A stretch of 64,000 nt of DNA from NCBI RefSeq assembly GCF_014904695.1, contig NZ_JACXXN010000005.1, positions 359,729 through 423,728 on the forward strand, in the 5' to 3' direction. Made by a program: the position numbers and the translations under genes. Shown in pieces: positions 1 through 8,493 of this stretch (positions are counted from its first letter, which is position 1; the number at the start of each line of letters is the position of its first letter). The notes under the pieces were generated by a model, which worked only from the letters and a program-made list of their open reading frames with translations, ran no database searches and was not told where the DNA came from. Source of the stretch: Nostoc sp. MG11. GTDB taxonomy: Bacteria > Cyanobacteriota > Cyanobacteriia > Cyanobacteriales > Nostocaceae.

Positions 1-316
1 TTCGTAACCAAGGAATTCCCGCTTTTAAAAACCCCTGCACTGTCTCAAGTTTAATTGGATGGTCGGTCATTCGCTGAGGTAGCCAAGGGATTTTAGCACC
101 AGCAATCAGCTGTACCGCTAGTAAAAAAATCAAGATACCAAAAGGAACTGAGTATCCTGGTGCTGGAACAGGCAAAGCAGAGGGTAAAGATAAGACAACT
201 AGCAAAAAGCCAAAAATTCTTTCCTTTGCTAGCAGCAGAATCTCTGCCAAAGTTACTTTTGAGGGTCTTTCTTCCTCAAAAAAATAGCGTTGTAATTCGT
301 TTGATAGTCTAGACAT
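1..316 (-). CDS. ExoD family exopolysaccharide synthesis protein (partial, C-terminus outside window)
   Basis: The reverse strand reads from an ATG at 316 to the window edge without a stop, giving about 105 residues. The translation begins MSRLSNELQRYF, then has a conserved segment (KVTLAEILLLAKERIFGFLL) and a hydrophobic stretch with LPSALPVPAPGYS. These match the N-terminal half of ExoD-family membrane proteins, named from rhizobial exopolysaccharide genes; their biochemical role is unclear. At least one membrane segment is visible. The family normally runs to about 200 residues, so roughly half is missing. The call rests on recognised motifs only. Confidence 0.75.
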   Translation of the reverse strand, partial: MSRLSNELQRYFFEEERPSKVTLAEILLLAKERIFGFLLVVLSLPSALPVPAPGYSVPFGILIFLLAVQLIAGAKIPWLPQRMTDHPIKLETVQGFLKAGIPWLR

Positions 317-565
317 AGATTACTTAAAATTTAGTATAATTATGTCAAAAAGTACATCAAAAATTTACCGAATTTTGGGCTTTTAACCTTTGTGTCTTAG
401 TGCCTTAGTGGTTAAAAAACTGATTTCAGAATCCAGTTGAGAAGAGTTGATTTGTTAATTTCATATTCAAATTCACCAACGCCAAAAATAATATTAATAC
501 ATTAACTTCTTTTGTAATCTTAAAAATGTAATCATAGGCAGTAGATTTTGGGTTATGGATGTAAT

Positions 566-1348
566 ATGCAAAGATATTTGAAAGTACTTGGACTATTTTG
601 GAGTGCCGCCATAGCAGCTGAGTTGGAGTATCGCGTCAACTTCGTCATAGCTACCCTCAGCAGCTTAGGCAGTCTTGCAGGCAGTCTCTTCGGACTATTT
701 TTGTTTTACCGTACTGGCTATACTTTTAGTGGCTGGTCATGGGAAGCAGCTTTAGTAGTTTTGGGGATTTTTACCTTACTGCAAGGTTTTTCTGCCACTT
801 TTCTCGCCCCAAACTTGAATCGCATTGTTCGCCATGTGCAGGAAGGTACTCTTGACTTTGTATTATTAAAACCTATCCGCAGTCAGTTTTGGCTTTCTAC
901 TCATACCCTTTCACCTTGGGGACTACCAGATTTAGTTTTTGGGAGCATCATCATTGGCTATGCAGGTGAACGCCTCGGCATAGGCATAGACGATTACATG
1001 CTGAGTGTAGTGCCGCTGTTGTTCGGCTTGGTAATTCTTTATAGCTTGTGGTTTATGCTGGGAGCGATGAGTATTTGGTTTGTGAAAATCTACAACGTCA
1101 CTGAAGTGCTACGCGGCTTATTAGAAGCTGGAAGATATCCGATCACAGCATATCCCAGTACTTACCGCTTTTTCTTCACCTTTGTAGTACCAGTGGCTTT
1201 TTTAACGACTGTACCAGCAGAAGCGATGCTGGGTAGGGGTCAAACTAGCTGGTTGATAGGTGCGGCTGGGTTAGCGCTAGTCCTGTTTTTATTTTCTACC
1301 TGGTTTTGGCGGTTTGCGTTGCGGTTTTATACTAGTGCTTCGAGTTAG
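566..1348 (+). CDS. ABC-2 type transporter permease (DUF990-like)
   Basis: This 260-residue protein is very hydrophobic, with about six predicted membrane segments. It resembles the ABC-2 permease family PF06182, whose members usually work in pairs with a second permease and an ATPase. The N-terminus has a cytoplasmic amphipathic start (MQRYLKVLGLFWSAAIAAEL) and a central NRIVRHVQEGTLDFVLLKP segment typical of the family. I chose the ATG at 566 over an in-frame TTG at 548 because family members begin at this point. No ATPase gene is nearby, so the partner is encoded elsewhere. The substrate cannot be inferred. Confidence 0.8.
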   Translation: MQRYLKVLGLFWSAAIAAELEYRVNFVIATLSSLGSLAGSLFGLFLFYRTGYTFSGWSWEAALVVLGIFTLLQGFSATFLAPNLNRIVRHVQEGTLDFVLLKPIRSQFWLSTHTLSPWGLPDLVFGSIIIGYAGERLGIGIDDYMLSVVPLLFGLVILYSLWFMLGAMSIWFVKIYNVTEVLRGLLEAGRYPITAYPSTYRFFFTFVVPVAFLTTVPAEAMLGRGQTSWLIGAAGLALVLFLFSTWFWRFALRFYTSASS

Positions 1349-1837
1349 AGTGAAGCGATGCCTGCGGCGGCAAGCTACACAGATAATTGAAGTTAAAAAT
1401 CAACTTTTGCGACTCGTAAATTAAGTTTCTGACTCGTAAACTAACTTTTGCGACTCGTAAATTAAGTTTCTGACTCGTAAACTAACTTTTGCGACTTGTA
1501 AACTAACTTTTGCGACTTGTAAATCAACTTTTGCGACTCGTAAATTAAGTTTCTGACTCGTAAATCAACTTTTGCGACTTGTAAACCTGTCAATCTCAAA
1601 AAATTTCAGCAAATCTAGCCGCATTAATCTTGTTCGCTAATCTCCAGACTCTAAAATTATCGCTCTTAAGTTTTGAAGCTATTTTCAGAGCGATCGCTCC
1701 TCTTCATACCGGATTTTTACCTGAATTTTGTAAGTTTTTGTAAAAATATTGAATAAATTTCAGGAAATTTACATAGCGGATATGATGTCAATAGAGAAAT
1801 CACGCAAATACAGTTTAAAACCAAAAAAAGGTCTAAA
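1349..1837. other. Intergenic region with tandem repeat, upstream of the EACC1-like gene
   Basis: This 489-bp gap has no plausible coding ORF. It contains the nine-copy 20/21-bp tandem array (1397-1582), then about 255 bp of AT-rich DNA leading to the small gene at 1838. Any promoter for the EACC1-caspase pair should lie here, but I do not see a clear consensus -35/-10 pair. Confidence 0.6.
1397..1582. repeat. Tandem repeat, nine 20/21-bp units
   Basis: Nine head-to-tail units are present in two alternating variants. The 21-bp form starts aaatcaacttttgcgact and ends cgt or tgt; the 20-bp form starts aaattaagtttctgactcg. Unit lengths in order are 21, 20, 21, 20, 21, 21, 21, 20 and 21 bp. The start of the unit resembles the start of the 21-bp unit in the array at 24787-24912. 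The array is not a CRISPR, because there are no unique spacers. Confidence 0.9.
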
Positions 1838-2215
1838 ATGAGTTCTGAATCTAACGTCAAACTGACGATCGCTCTTGATAATCCAGATTTAGATGCAGAG
1901 GAGCAAGAGAAAGAAACACGAAATCTCTTGCGAGAAATTAGAGATTTAGATGTAGAAAGCGCTGAACTTGTAGCAGTTACAGAAATACCCGAAGGCTCAA
2001 AGGCGTTAGGAGGTTTCCTACTGGGAGTGTTGCAAGCAGAGGTGAGCTTTGCCAATTTTAAGAAAGTATTGGGATTTGTGGGCGATCGCCTCGGTAACAA
2101 AACTATTGAAATGGAAGTTGAGGCTAACGGTAAAAAACTCAAGGTTAAAGCCAGCAGCCAGCAAGAACTAATGAGCGCGATCGCCGCAGCGCAAAACTTT
2201 GTAGCAGCAAGCTGA
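1838..2215 (+). CDS. EACC1-like small protein (effector-associated constant component)
   Basis: This 125-residue soluble protein has no signal or membrane segment. It has an N-terminal strand with SNVKLTIAL, an acidic helix, a central GGFLLGVLQAEVS segment, a strand with TIEMEVEANGKKLKVKA and a C-terminal helix. This fold pattern, and its place 31 bp before a caspase gene, match the EACC1 component described by Aravind and co-workers in multicomponent conflict systems of multicellular bacteria. The family assignment is from memory. The start has AAAAAGG about 8 nt upstream. It is probably co-transcribed with the caspase. A decayed homologue lies at 21256-21551 in the same relation to another caspase gene. 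Its molecular role is unknown; it may be an adaptor or sensor. Confidence 0.75.
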   Translation: MSSESNVKLTIALDNPDLDAEEQEKETRNLLREIRDLDVESAELVAVTEIPEGSKALGGFLLGVLQAEVSFANFKKVLGFVGDRLGNKTIEMEVEANGKKLKVKASSQQELMSAIAAAQNFVAAS

Positions 2216-2246
2216 GAAATGCCATAACAGGAAAGAGGATAAGGAC

Positions 2247-4427
2247 ATGACGAAGGTAGCACTCCTAATAGGAATTAGTGATTATGAGCCTGGTCTTAAT
2301 CCATTACCTGCGTCGGTAAAGGATATGCAAGCGATCGCTAAAGTTTTGCAGCATCCAGAAATGGGTGGATTTGCCCAAACGGATATCCAAAAACTGGAGA
2401 ATCCCGATCCTCAGAAAATGCAGGAAGCGATCGAGACGCTGTTTAGCGATCGGCGTAAAGATGATCTTGTAGTACTTTACTTCTCCGGTCACGGCATTAA
2501 AGATGAGAGCGGTAAACTTCACCTCGCCACTCGCCTTACCCGCAAAAATCCCCAAGGGCGACTCATCAAATCAACCACCGTTCCCGCCAGCTTTGTTCAT
2601 AACATCATGAGCGATAGCCGCTGTAAGCGCCAAGTCGTAATTCTCGACTGTTGCTTTAGTGGGGCGTTTGCTGAGGGGTGGTCAGCCAAAGATGATGGTT
2701 CTGTCGATATCCGGGCTGAACTTGGTGGCGAGGGGCGAGTTGTCTTGACCTCTTCTACTGCTAGTGAGTATTCTTTCCAACAAAAGGAAGCAAACCTTTC
2801 GATTTATACCCGTTACCTGATTGAAGGTATTGAAACAGGTGCCGCAGATTTAGATAATGATGGTGCAGTTTCGGTTGATGAGTTGCATGAGTACGCCAAA
2901 AAGAAAGTTCAAGAAGCGGCTCCCGCCATGCGACCAGAAATTCATGCAGTCAAAGAAGGATTTAAAATCCTGTTGTCTAAAGCACCTATTGGTGATCCAA
3001 AACTGAAGTATCGCAAAGAAGTAGAGATTTATGCTAGTCGCGGCGAGATTTCGATTATTGGTCGCAGAATATTAGATGCCCTACGGCAGAATTTGGGATT
3101 GCTCCCTGAAGAAACTGCTGCACTAGAAACTGAGGTTTTAAAACCTTATCGAGAGTATCAACAAAAATTGCAGCAATATGAGCAAGCATTAGTAGACGCG
3201 ATTCGACGCGAGCCGACTTTGAGTGACTATACTCGCAATGATTTGCGACGTTATCAGGAAATTTTAGGACTTAGAGATGAAGACATAGCATCAATTGAGA
3301 CGAGAATTAGTCCCAAAAATGAATCAGTTCCATTTCCAGATAAAGTTATAGCGTCTAAAAGCATCTCCCCCAAAGATGATGTAACACCAGTTAAAACATC
3401 AAACAAAGCTGTTGCAGCAAATCAAACCGATACTCCTACGCCCAATATAATAAAACCTCCAAGTATTCTTGCTACTTCTGTTGGAGTTCTAAGAAACCCC
3501 AGAGTCATGATTGGAGCAGGTGTCCTCGCTACTGTGGTTCTAACTTTCTCTTTCTTGGTGAAGCCGCATGATGCTTCAATGACGACACCTAGCCCAGTAG
3601 AATCATCTACTCTTAGTGCCACTCCCACTGTCTCGCCTACAACCGAGATGAGTGCTAAAAATTTCTATGATAGGGGACTCGAAAAGTCTACTAAAAAAGA
3701 CCATAAGGGAGCGATTGAGGATTTCAATGAGGTGCTGCGGCTCGATTCCAATTTTATACTTGCCTACAACAAGCGGGGTGATGCCCGTAGTGCTCTTAAA
3801 GATTACAAAGGAGCTATTGAGGATTTAAACCAGTATATTCGGATTAATCCCAACGATGCTAACAGTTACATTAGTCGAGGCTGGGCCTACTATAACCTGT
3901 ACAATTACAAGCAAGCTATTATCGATTACAACAAAGCGATTCAAATTAACCCCAGGTACGCTCTTGCCTATAATAATCGAGGGGCAGTCTACGCTGACCA
4001 AGGTAACTACGAACAGGCAATTTCCGATTACACCAAAGCCATTGAGTTTAAGAATGATCCACTCAAGTGGCCCTACTACAACCGGGGTGATGCCCGCCGT
4101 AACCTGGGAGATAATAAGGGAGCGATTGAGGATTATAACCAGGCTATCCGTATCGATCCCAAATATACCAATGCTTACAATAACCGAGGTCTTGCCTACG
4201 CTAACCTAAAAGATTATAAGAAAGCAATTGAGAATTATAGCCAGGCTATTCGTATCGATTCCAATTATGTCTATGCTTACTACAACAGGGGTGATGTCCG
4301 CTCTATTCTCAAAGATAAGCAGGGAGCGATCGCAGATTATCAAATAGCCGCCAACCTTTATCAGAAACAAGAAAACACAAAGCGATATCAACAGACATTA
4401 GAAAAACTCAAAGAGTTGCAAAAGTAG
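2247..4427 (+). CDS. Caspase-family (metacaspase-like) protein with TM segment and C-terminal TPRs
   Basis: This 726-residue protein begins with a C14 caspase domain (residues 1-245). His82 lies in YFSGHG and Cys136 in DCCFSGA, the expected catalytic dyad. Residues 251-355 form a helical region that is conserved in the other caspase of this window. A low-complexity linker and one membrane segment (about 420-438) follow. The C-terminus holds about seven TPRs (about 468-715; units such as AYNNRGLAYANLKDYKKAI). If the N-terminus is inside, the TPRs lie in the periplasm, and the protein could sense a partner outside and activate the protease inside. It sits 31 bp after the EACC1-like gene. Cleavage targets are unknown; the dyad looks intact. 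Confidence 0.9.
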   Translation: MTKVALLIGISDYEPGLNPLPASVKDMQAIAKVLQHPEMGGFAQTDIQKLENPDPQKMQEAIETLFSDRRKDDLVVLYFSGHGIKDESGKLHLATRLTRKNPQGRLIKSTTVPASFVHNIMSDSRCKRQVVILDCCFSGAFAEGWSAKDDGSVDIRAELGGEGRVVLTSSTASEYSFQQKEANLSIYTRYLIEGIETGAADLDNDGAVSVDELHEYAKKKVQEAAPAMRPEIHAVKEGFKILLSKAPIGDPKLKYRKEVEIYASRGEISIIGRRILDALRQNLGLLPEETAALETEVLKPYREYQQKLQQYEQALVDAIRREPTLSDYTRNDLRRYQEILGLRDEDIASIETRISPKNESVPFPDKVIASKSISPKDDVTPVKTSNKAVAANQTDTPTPNIIKPPSILATSVGVLRNPRVMIGAGVLATVVLTFSFLVKPHDASMTTPSPVESSTLSATPTVSPTTEMSAKNFYDRGLEKSTKKDHKGAIEDFNEVLRLDSNFILAYNKRGDARSALKDYKGAIEDLNQYIRINPNDANSYISRGWAYYNLYNYKQAIIDYNKAIQINPRYALAYNNRGAVYADQGNYEQAISDYTKAIEFKNDPLKWPYYNRGDARRNLGDNKGAIEDYNQAIRIDPKYTNAYNNRGLAYANLKDYKKAIENYSQAIRIDSNYVYAYYNRGDVRSILKDKQGAIADYQIAANLYQKQENTKRYQQTLEKLKELQK

Positions 4428-4539
4428 CTAGATTTTGGCAATAATTATCTGCTAAAGATGGGAAGCGATGGCATCTTTAATGCCACATTTATGAATAACT
4501 ATAAATGTAGTCCAAACAAATCAAAAAAGCCAAAATCCC

Positions 4540-5283
4540 TCATAAAATATCTGGATTCTCTCCTAATTCTCTTAATCTAGCCGCTAATCGATCTACTTGT
4601 GCAACTGCGGCTTCCTCTCTTGCAGCAGCAGCTTGTAACTGTGCAATTGCGGCTTCTTCTGGTAATAAAACCAAATTGCCAGCCACATCATAAAACCGCA
4701 ACCATACCGCCGTTTCTCTGTCTATTGTTCCCTCGCTCGTCCCCAACCATAAGCCTAAACGCTTACACCATAACCAACCGCGCTCATTTGGCGTTAAAGG
4801 CTGATACTGCTGATTATCATCTAAATGCCACCCTTGCAAAGAATTAGGTTCAAAGGGATCATAGACAAAATAATCTGAGGTACGGAAAGTTTGTTCGTAA
4901 AGATTTTTCTTAATACCCTTGTCTATTGCTGCCGTAGATGGTGACATTAATTCCACAATGACATCGGGATAGCGACCATTTTCTTCCCACACCACCCAAC
5001 CTTGTCTAGAGTTATTGCCCTCAACATTCAGCACTGCAAAAAAATCTGGACCACGGAAATCACGATTACGAACTTGGGCGCTACTGTAGTAAATAAACAT
5101 ATTGCCCCCAGCAAAAAAATCATTGCGGTCAGCAAAAAACTGCTGCAATGACCGAATCAGGACATTCATGGCAATACGATGTCGATTTGATTCCAAAGGT
5201 TCACCATCATCAAAAATTAAATCTGTAGGTGGCATGGGGGGTTCCCATTCCACAACTGCTGCTGGGTTTTTCTCAGTATTCAT
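4540..5283 (-). CDS. Uma2 family endonuclease (DUF820)
   Basis: A 247-residue protein of the Uma2/DUF820 family, a PD-(D/E)XK nuclease fold greatly expanded in cyanobacteria. The core motif is visible as RYPDVIVELMSPS, with a conserved YEQTFRTSDYFVYDP segment further on. The C-terminus is Ala/Gln/Glu-rich and probably coiled (AAIAQLQAAAAREEAAVAQ), as in many long Uma2 proteins. The start ATG at 5283 follows an intergenic stretch with a HIP1 site. The biological role of Uma2 proteins is not established. It is followed on the same strand by another, unlike Uma2 gene. Confidence 0.85.
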   Translation of the reverse strand: MNTEKNPAAVVEWEPPMPPTDLIFDDGEPLESNRHRIAMNVLIRSLQQFFADRNDFFAGGNMFIYYSSAQVRNRDFRGPDFFAVLNVEGNNSRQGWVVWEENGRYPDVIVELMSPSTAAIDKGIKKNLYEQTFRTSDYFVYDPFEPNSLQGWHLDDNQQYQPLTPNERGWLWCKRLGLWLGTSEGTIDRETAVWLRFYDVAGNLVLLPEEAAIAQLQAAAAREEAAVAQVDRLAARLRELGENPDIL

Positions 5284-5369
5284 GAGCGATCGCCTTTCTC
5301 AGAAAGCCTTAAATCTCTATCATAATCTGCCCATAACTTACTCAATTAAGACGTGCAGATTATAAATAG

Positions 5370-6008
5370 TTATAAATTATTGTTTACCCAATTTCTAAAA
5401 TTACGCATAGCTTGACTTCTGCCAATGCTTAAACACTGCTGAACATACTCATTGACTAATTCAATAATCGGGATATTAGGGAAATTAGGACTAGATTGAG
5501 ATTTGATATATTTACCCTGCTGTAGCAACGAAATTTCTAAACCTTGTTTTGTATATCGCCAGAGTTCAGGAACTCCCAAAATTTCATAGTTATCAAATTT
5601 AGTGCGGGAGGTAATATCAACTTCGATTGCTAAATCGGGTGGCGGATCTATAGTTAAATCAATACGATTTTTCCCAATTACAGCCGCTTGATTTTGAATA
5701 TAAAAACTGGTATCTGGTTCTACTGCTTGCCGCATTAGTTCATTTTTCAGTGTTGTGGAACCAAAAGGCTCAAAATCAATTTGGAGTTTGTCTAATAAAA
5801 TTCTCACTAACTCACCAAAGATTTCTTTATCTTTTTCGTGTTCGGGTAGAGGAACCATAATTTCTAACCAACCATGACTATAAGAAATACGTGCGGCACG
5901 CCTTTCTCCCATTTCTTCTAAAATATTCTCTAACTGCTGCCAACTAACATCTTTGAGCAACATTTGTTGGCCTGGTTTGACGATAATTTGTTGTAGTTTT
6001 AAAAGCAT
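5370..6008 (-). CDS. Uma2 family endonuclease (DUF820)
   Basis: A 212-residue Uma2/DUF820 protein of the MLLKLQQ... subgroup. The nuclease core is seen as PPPDLAIEVDITSRT, and the middle has SYSHGWLEIMVPLPEHE, both characteristic. An alternative in-frame Met at residue 16 (position 5963) would give a shorter protein. It is only distantly similar to the neighbouring Uma2 at 4540-5283, so the two are not a recent tandem duplication. The function is inferred from fold alone. Confidence 0.85.
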   Translation of the reverse strand: MLLKLQQIIVKPGQQMLLKDVSWQQLENILEEMGERRAARISYSHGWLEIMVPLPEHEKDKEIFGELVRILLDKLQIDFEPFGSTTLKNELMRQAVEPDTSFYIQNQAAVIGKNRIDLTIDPPPDLAIEVDITSRTKFDNYEILGVPELWRYTKQGLEISLLQQGKYIKSQSSPNFPNIPIIELVNEYVQQCLSIGRSQAMRNFRNWVNNNL

Positions 6009-6167
6009 ATCGCCTCACAGAGTAAGTGTAGATATTATTCTAAATCCATTAAGTCAGTGACGCGATCGCCTGGGTTTGATACTTTGCACCGTCACATCTA
6101 ACTCAACTTCCAACCAATATTTCCGGTAGAATCAATTTCTGAGGACTGTGGATAGGGGGAACTTGGG

Positions 6168-6893
6168 GTGCCTACACTTGGCGTGAACATTGACCACATC
6201 GCCACCATCCGACAAGCGCGGCGGACGGTGGAACCAGACCCCGTGGCGGCGGCGGTGCTGGCAGAATTAGGGGGTGCTGATGGCATTACAGTGCATCTGC
6301 GGGAAGATCGGCGGCATATCCAAGACAGGGATGTGCGAATATTAAGGCAGACTGTGCGATCGCATCTGAATTTAGAAATGGCCGCTACAGATGAGATGCT
6401 GGCGATCGCTCTCGACATCAAACCCGATTACGTGACTTTAGTACCTGAAAAGCGCGAAGAAGTCACCACAGAAGGCGGATTAGATATCGTTGGGCAAATT
6501 GCTAGAATAGGTGAGATAGTTGATAAATTGCAAAACGCTGGCATTCCAGTTAGTTTATTTATCGATGCCGAACCAGCACAAATTGAAGCATCCGTCAATG
6601 TAAAAGCAAAGTTTATTGAACTGCACACTGGGCAATATGCTGAGGCTAAGGATGAAACAAATCGTCAGCAAGAATTAGCCGTATTAGCTAAAGGGTGTGA
6701 GCAAGCAATTCAAGCCGGGTTGCGAGTAAATGCTGGTCATGGACTTACTTACTGGAATGTTTATCCGGTGGCTGCACTTCCAGGGATGGAAGAATTAAAC
6801 ATCGGTCATACAATCATCAGTCGGGCAGCATTAGTAGGTATAGAAAGAGCCGTCCGCGAGATGAAACAAGCCATACACGGGCATGGGCCATAG
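6168..6893 (+). CDS. pdxJ: Pyridoxine 5'-phosphate synthase PdxJ
   Basis: A 241-residue TIM-barrel enzyme that condenses 1-deoxyxylulose 5-phosphate with 3-amino-2-oxopropyl phosphate to make pyridoxine 5'-phosphate (DXP-dependent vitamin B6 pathway). Family motifs are clear: [14 protein letters not shown] at the N-terminus, [26 protein letters not shown] and a late [12 protein letters not shown]. The start is a GTG at 6168; family proteins begin two to four residues before GVNIDH, which fixes this choice. It stands alone as a plus-strand gene. Length is normal and no key motif is missing. Confidence 0.95.
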   Translation: MPTLGVNIDHIATIRQARRTVEPDPVAAAVLAELGGADGITVHLREDRRHIQDRDVRILRQTVRSHLNLEMAATDEMLAIALDIKPDYVTLVPEKREEVTTEGGLDIVGQIARIGEIVDKLQNAGIPVSLFIDAEPAQIEASVNVKAKFIELHTGQYAEAKDETNRQQELAVLAKGCEQAIQAGLRVNAGHGLTYWNVYPVAALPGMEELNIGHTIISRAALVGIERAVREMKQAIHGHGP

Positions 6894-6990
6894 GAAATAG
6901 AAAACGAACCTATACCCTGTAACCTGTAACCTAGAGGGGTTATCACTGCGAAATCTAGAAATTGAGAGCAAATTTTCAGCAAAAACTTCT

Positions 6991-7710
6991 ATGAGCGCAA
7001 CACAGTCTAATAACCTGCCGCTTTGGGTACAGGATCGGGATAAGGTGATAGCAGAAGGCACTGATACACAGTGGCGCTATCAAACACCTCCTGATTATTC
7101 TCGCTCAAAAGAGAACCTTGCCAACGAGAGTACACGCAATCATCTTGAGGGTACACTAGAGGCGATCGTAGAAAACTTGGTGAGAACCTTCGAGATGGAG
7201 GTATCTTTCAAAACTAACCCACAGCAGTGGTTGTCTATTGTGAATGACAAGTTTCGCGTGAGTAATAATGGCGGATTAGAGTATACAGCAGCAGATTTAG
7301 CTGCACAAGGTACTTACAATTTGTTTATGGCTGATTCAGAACATTACAAAGCTTCAGAAGAAAGCTTTGAATCATCTGCCAAAGTTTTCCACACAACATT
7401 TCCCCAAGGATTTCCGTGGGAAGTGCTGGAAGTTTTCTCAGGGCCACCAAATGTAACATTCAAGTGGCGGCATTGGGGACATTTTAAAGGTGCATACAAA
7501 GACTATGCACCGACTGGAGAGACATTAGAAATTATCGGCATGAGCGTTGCACGCGTCACTGATGATTTGAAGATTGTTTCTTTGGAACACTACTTTGACA
7601 ACAATCTGTTTTTAGAAAAACTGACAGATGGTGGCAAACAGTCAAATAGTGAAAATCAAGGAAGTGCTTGTCCCTTCAGTTCTTGGTTCAAGAAATTCCA
7701 CAAGAGTTAG
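6991..7710 (+). CDS. SnoaL-like protein related to plant pathogen-related (PR) proteins
   Basis: A 239-residue soluble protein with an NTF2/SnoaL-like region near the C-terminus. Motifs such as FPQGFPWEVLEVFSGPP, FKWRHWGHFKGAYKDYAPTG and LEHYFDNNLFLEKL align by eye with the barley-type pathogen-related protein family as I remember it (plant counterparts have FPRGFAIEVLDVYS and FRHWGYMEGPFKGHPP). The substrate is unknown; SnoaL-like folds often bind hydrophobic or polyketide-like ligands. The last 25 residues (SNSENQGSACPFSSWFKKF) are low complexity. The start ATG at 6991 follows about 100 bp of intergenic DNA after pdxJ. There is no obvious operon. Confidence 0.7.
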   Translation: MSATQSNNLPLWVQDRDKVIAEGTDTQWRYQTPPDYSRSKENLANESTRNHLEGTLEAIVENLVRTFEMEVSFKTNPQQWLSIVNDKFRVSNNGGLEYTAADLAAQGTYNLFMADSEHYKASEESFESSAKVFHTTFPQGFPWEVLEVFSGPPNVTFKWRHWGHFKGAYKDYAPTGETLEIIGMSVARVTDDLKIVSLEHYFDNNLFLEKLTDGGKQSNSENQGSACPFSSWFKKFHKS

Positions 7711-7733
7711 TTTGTAGGGGTACAGTACTGTAC

Positions 7734-7927
7734 CATTGGTGTCAACTTAACGTGAAAGCCTAGTCTGATAAGCATTTCAAAGTTTTTCGATGTACCACCT
7801 AGACTTGAGATCCCCCCTAACCCCCCTTAAAAAGGGGGGAATTAGAATCGAATGCCCCCTTTTGAAGGGGGTTGGGGGATCTGAAACTACTGGAAATTGA
7901 GTGTTTGAGCTGAAGTTGACACCAATG
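7734..7927. repeat. MITE-like element with 15-bp terminal inverted repeats and C/G-rich inverted core
   Basis: A perfect 15-bp inverted repeat, cattggtgtcaactt at 7734-7748 and its complement at 7913-7927, bounds a 194-bp element. Inside, at 7809-7882, lies an inverted core with gatcccccctaacccccc on one side and ggttgggggatc on the other. The core closely matches that of the element at 25667-25774, which has different ends. The element lies between the SnoaL-like gene and ycf54 and has no coding capacity. Confidence 0.75.
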
Positions 7928-7978
7928 AGTACTGTACGCTGTACCCTTAAATTATTTAATAGCAACCAAAGGATGAAA

Positions 7979-8308
7979 ATGCAAACATACTATTACGTTT
8001 TGGCAAGTCAGCGCTTTCTCCTCCAAGAAGAACCCATAGAGGAAGTTTTGAAAGAGCGCACTCGTTACTACCACGAACAAGAAAAACAAATTGATTTTTG
8101 GTTGGTTCAGCAACCAGCTTTCTTGGAAGCACCCCAATTTGCAGAAATAAAGGCGAAGTGTCCTCAACCAGCAGTAGCGATTATTTCGACTAATTCCCAA
8201 TTTATTACCTGGTTAAAACTACGACTAGAATACGTTATCACCGGAGAATTTCAGGCTCCTTCTGAAACAATCCCTGATGCATTGGCATCGCTTTCTACTG
8301 TGTCGTAG
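7979..8308 (+). CDS. ycf54: Ycf54 family protein, Mg-protoporphyrin IX monomethyl ester cyclase accessory factor
   Basis: A protein of about 109 residues starting MQTYYYVLASQRFLL. It has the hallmark segments TRYYHEQEKQIDFWLV, QPAFLEAPQFAEIKAKCP and STNSQFITWLKLRLEYV of Ycf54. In Synechocystis this protein is required for assembly or activity of the oxidative cyclase that forms the isocyclic ring of chlorophyll. I prefer the ATG at 7979 because AAAGGA lies 5-10 nt upstream; the ATG at 7973 would overlap that site. The gene is confined to oxygenic phototrophs and so supports the taxonomic call. It lies directly after a MITE-like element, which may supply or disrupt its promoter region. Confidence 0.92.
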   Translation: MQTYYYVLASQRFLLQEEPIEEVLKERTRYYHEQEKQIDFWLVQQPAFLEAPQFAEIKAKCPQPAVAIISTNSQFITWLKLRLEYVITGEFQAPSETIPDALASLSTVS

Positions 8309-8493
8309 GAATGGGGCATGAGGCATTGGTAAAGGGTAAAAGTTAAAGGGTAGGGAGATGGTTTTTCCCTTTTACTCTTACCCTTTTCCCTTTCCCCCTC
8401 TTAAGAATCCCCAATCCTCACTTTTCTTTAGGGGGAACAAAAGATATTTTTATAAAATCTTGTAAGACACCATCATTTACCCATCTAACTTTT

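Noticed and set aside
1397..1582. Possible CRISPR array
   Set aside because: Units are directly contiguous with no unique spacers; there are no cas genes nearby.
3856..4209. 117-codon plus-strand ORF within the TPR region
   Set aside because: Out-of-frame reading of the TPR repeats; the main frame has clear TPR motifs.
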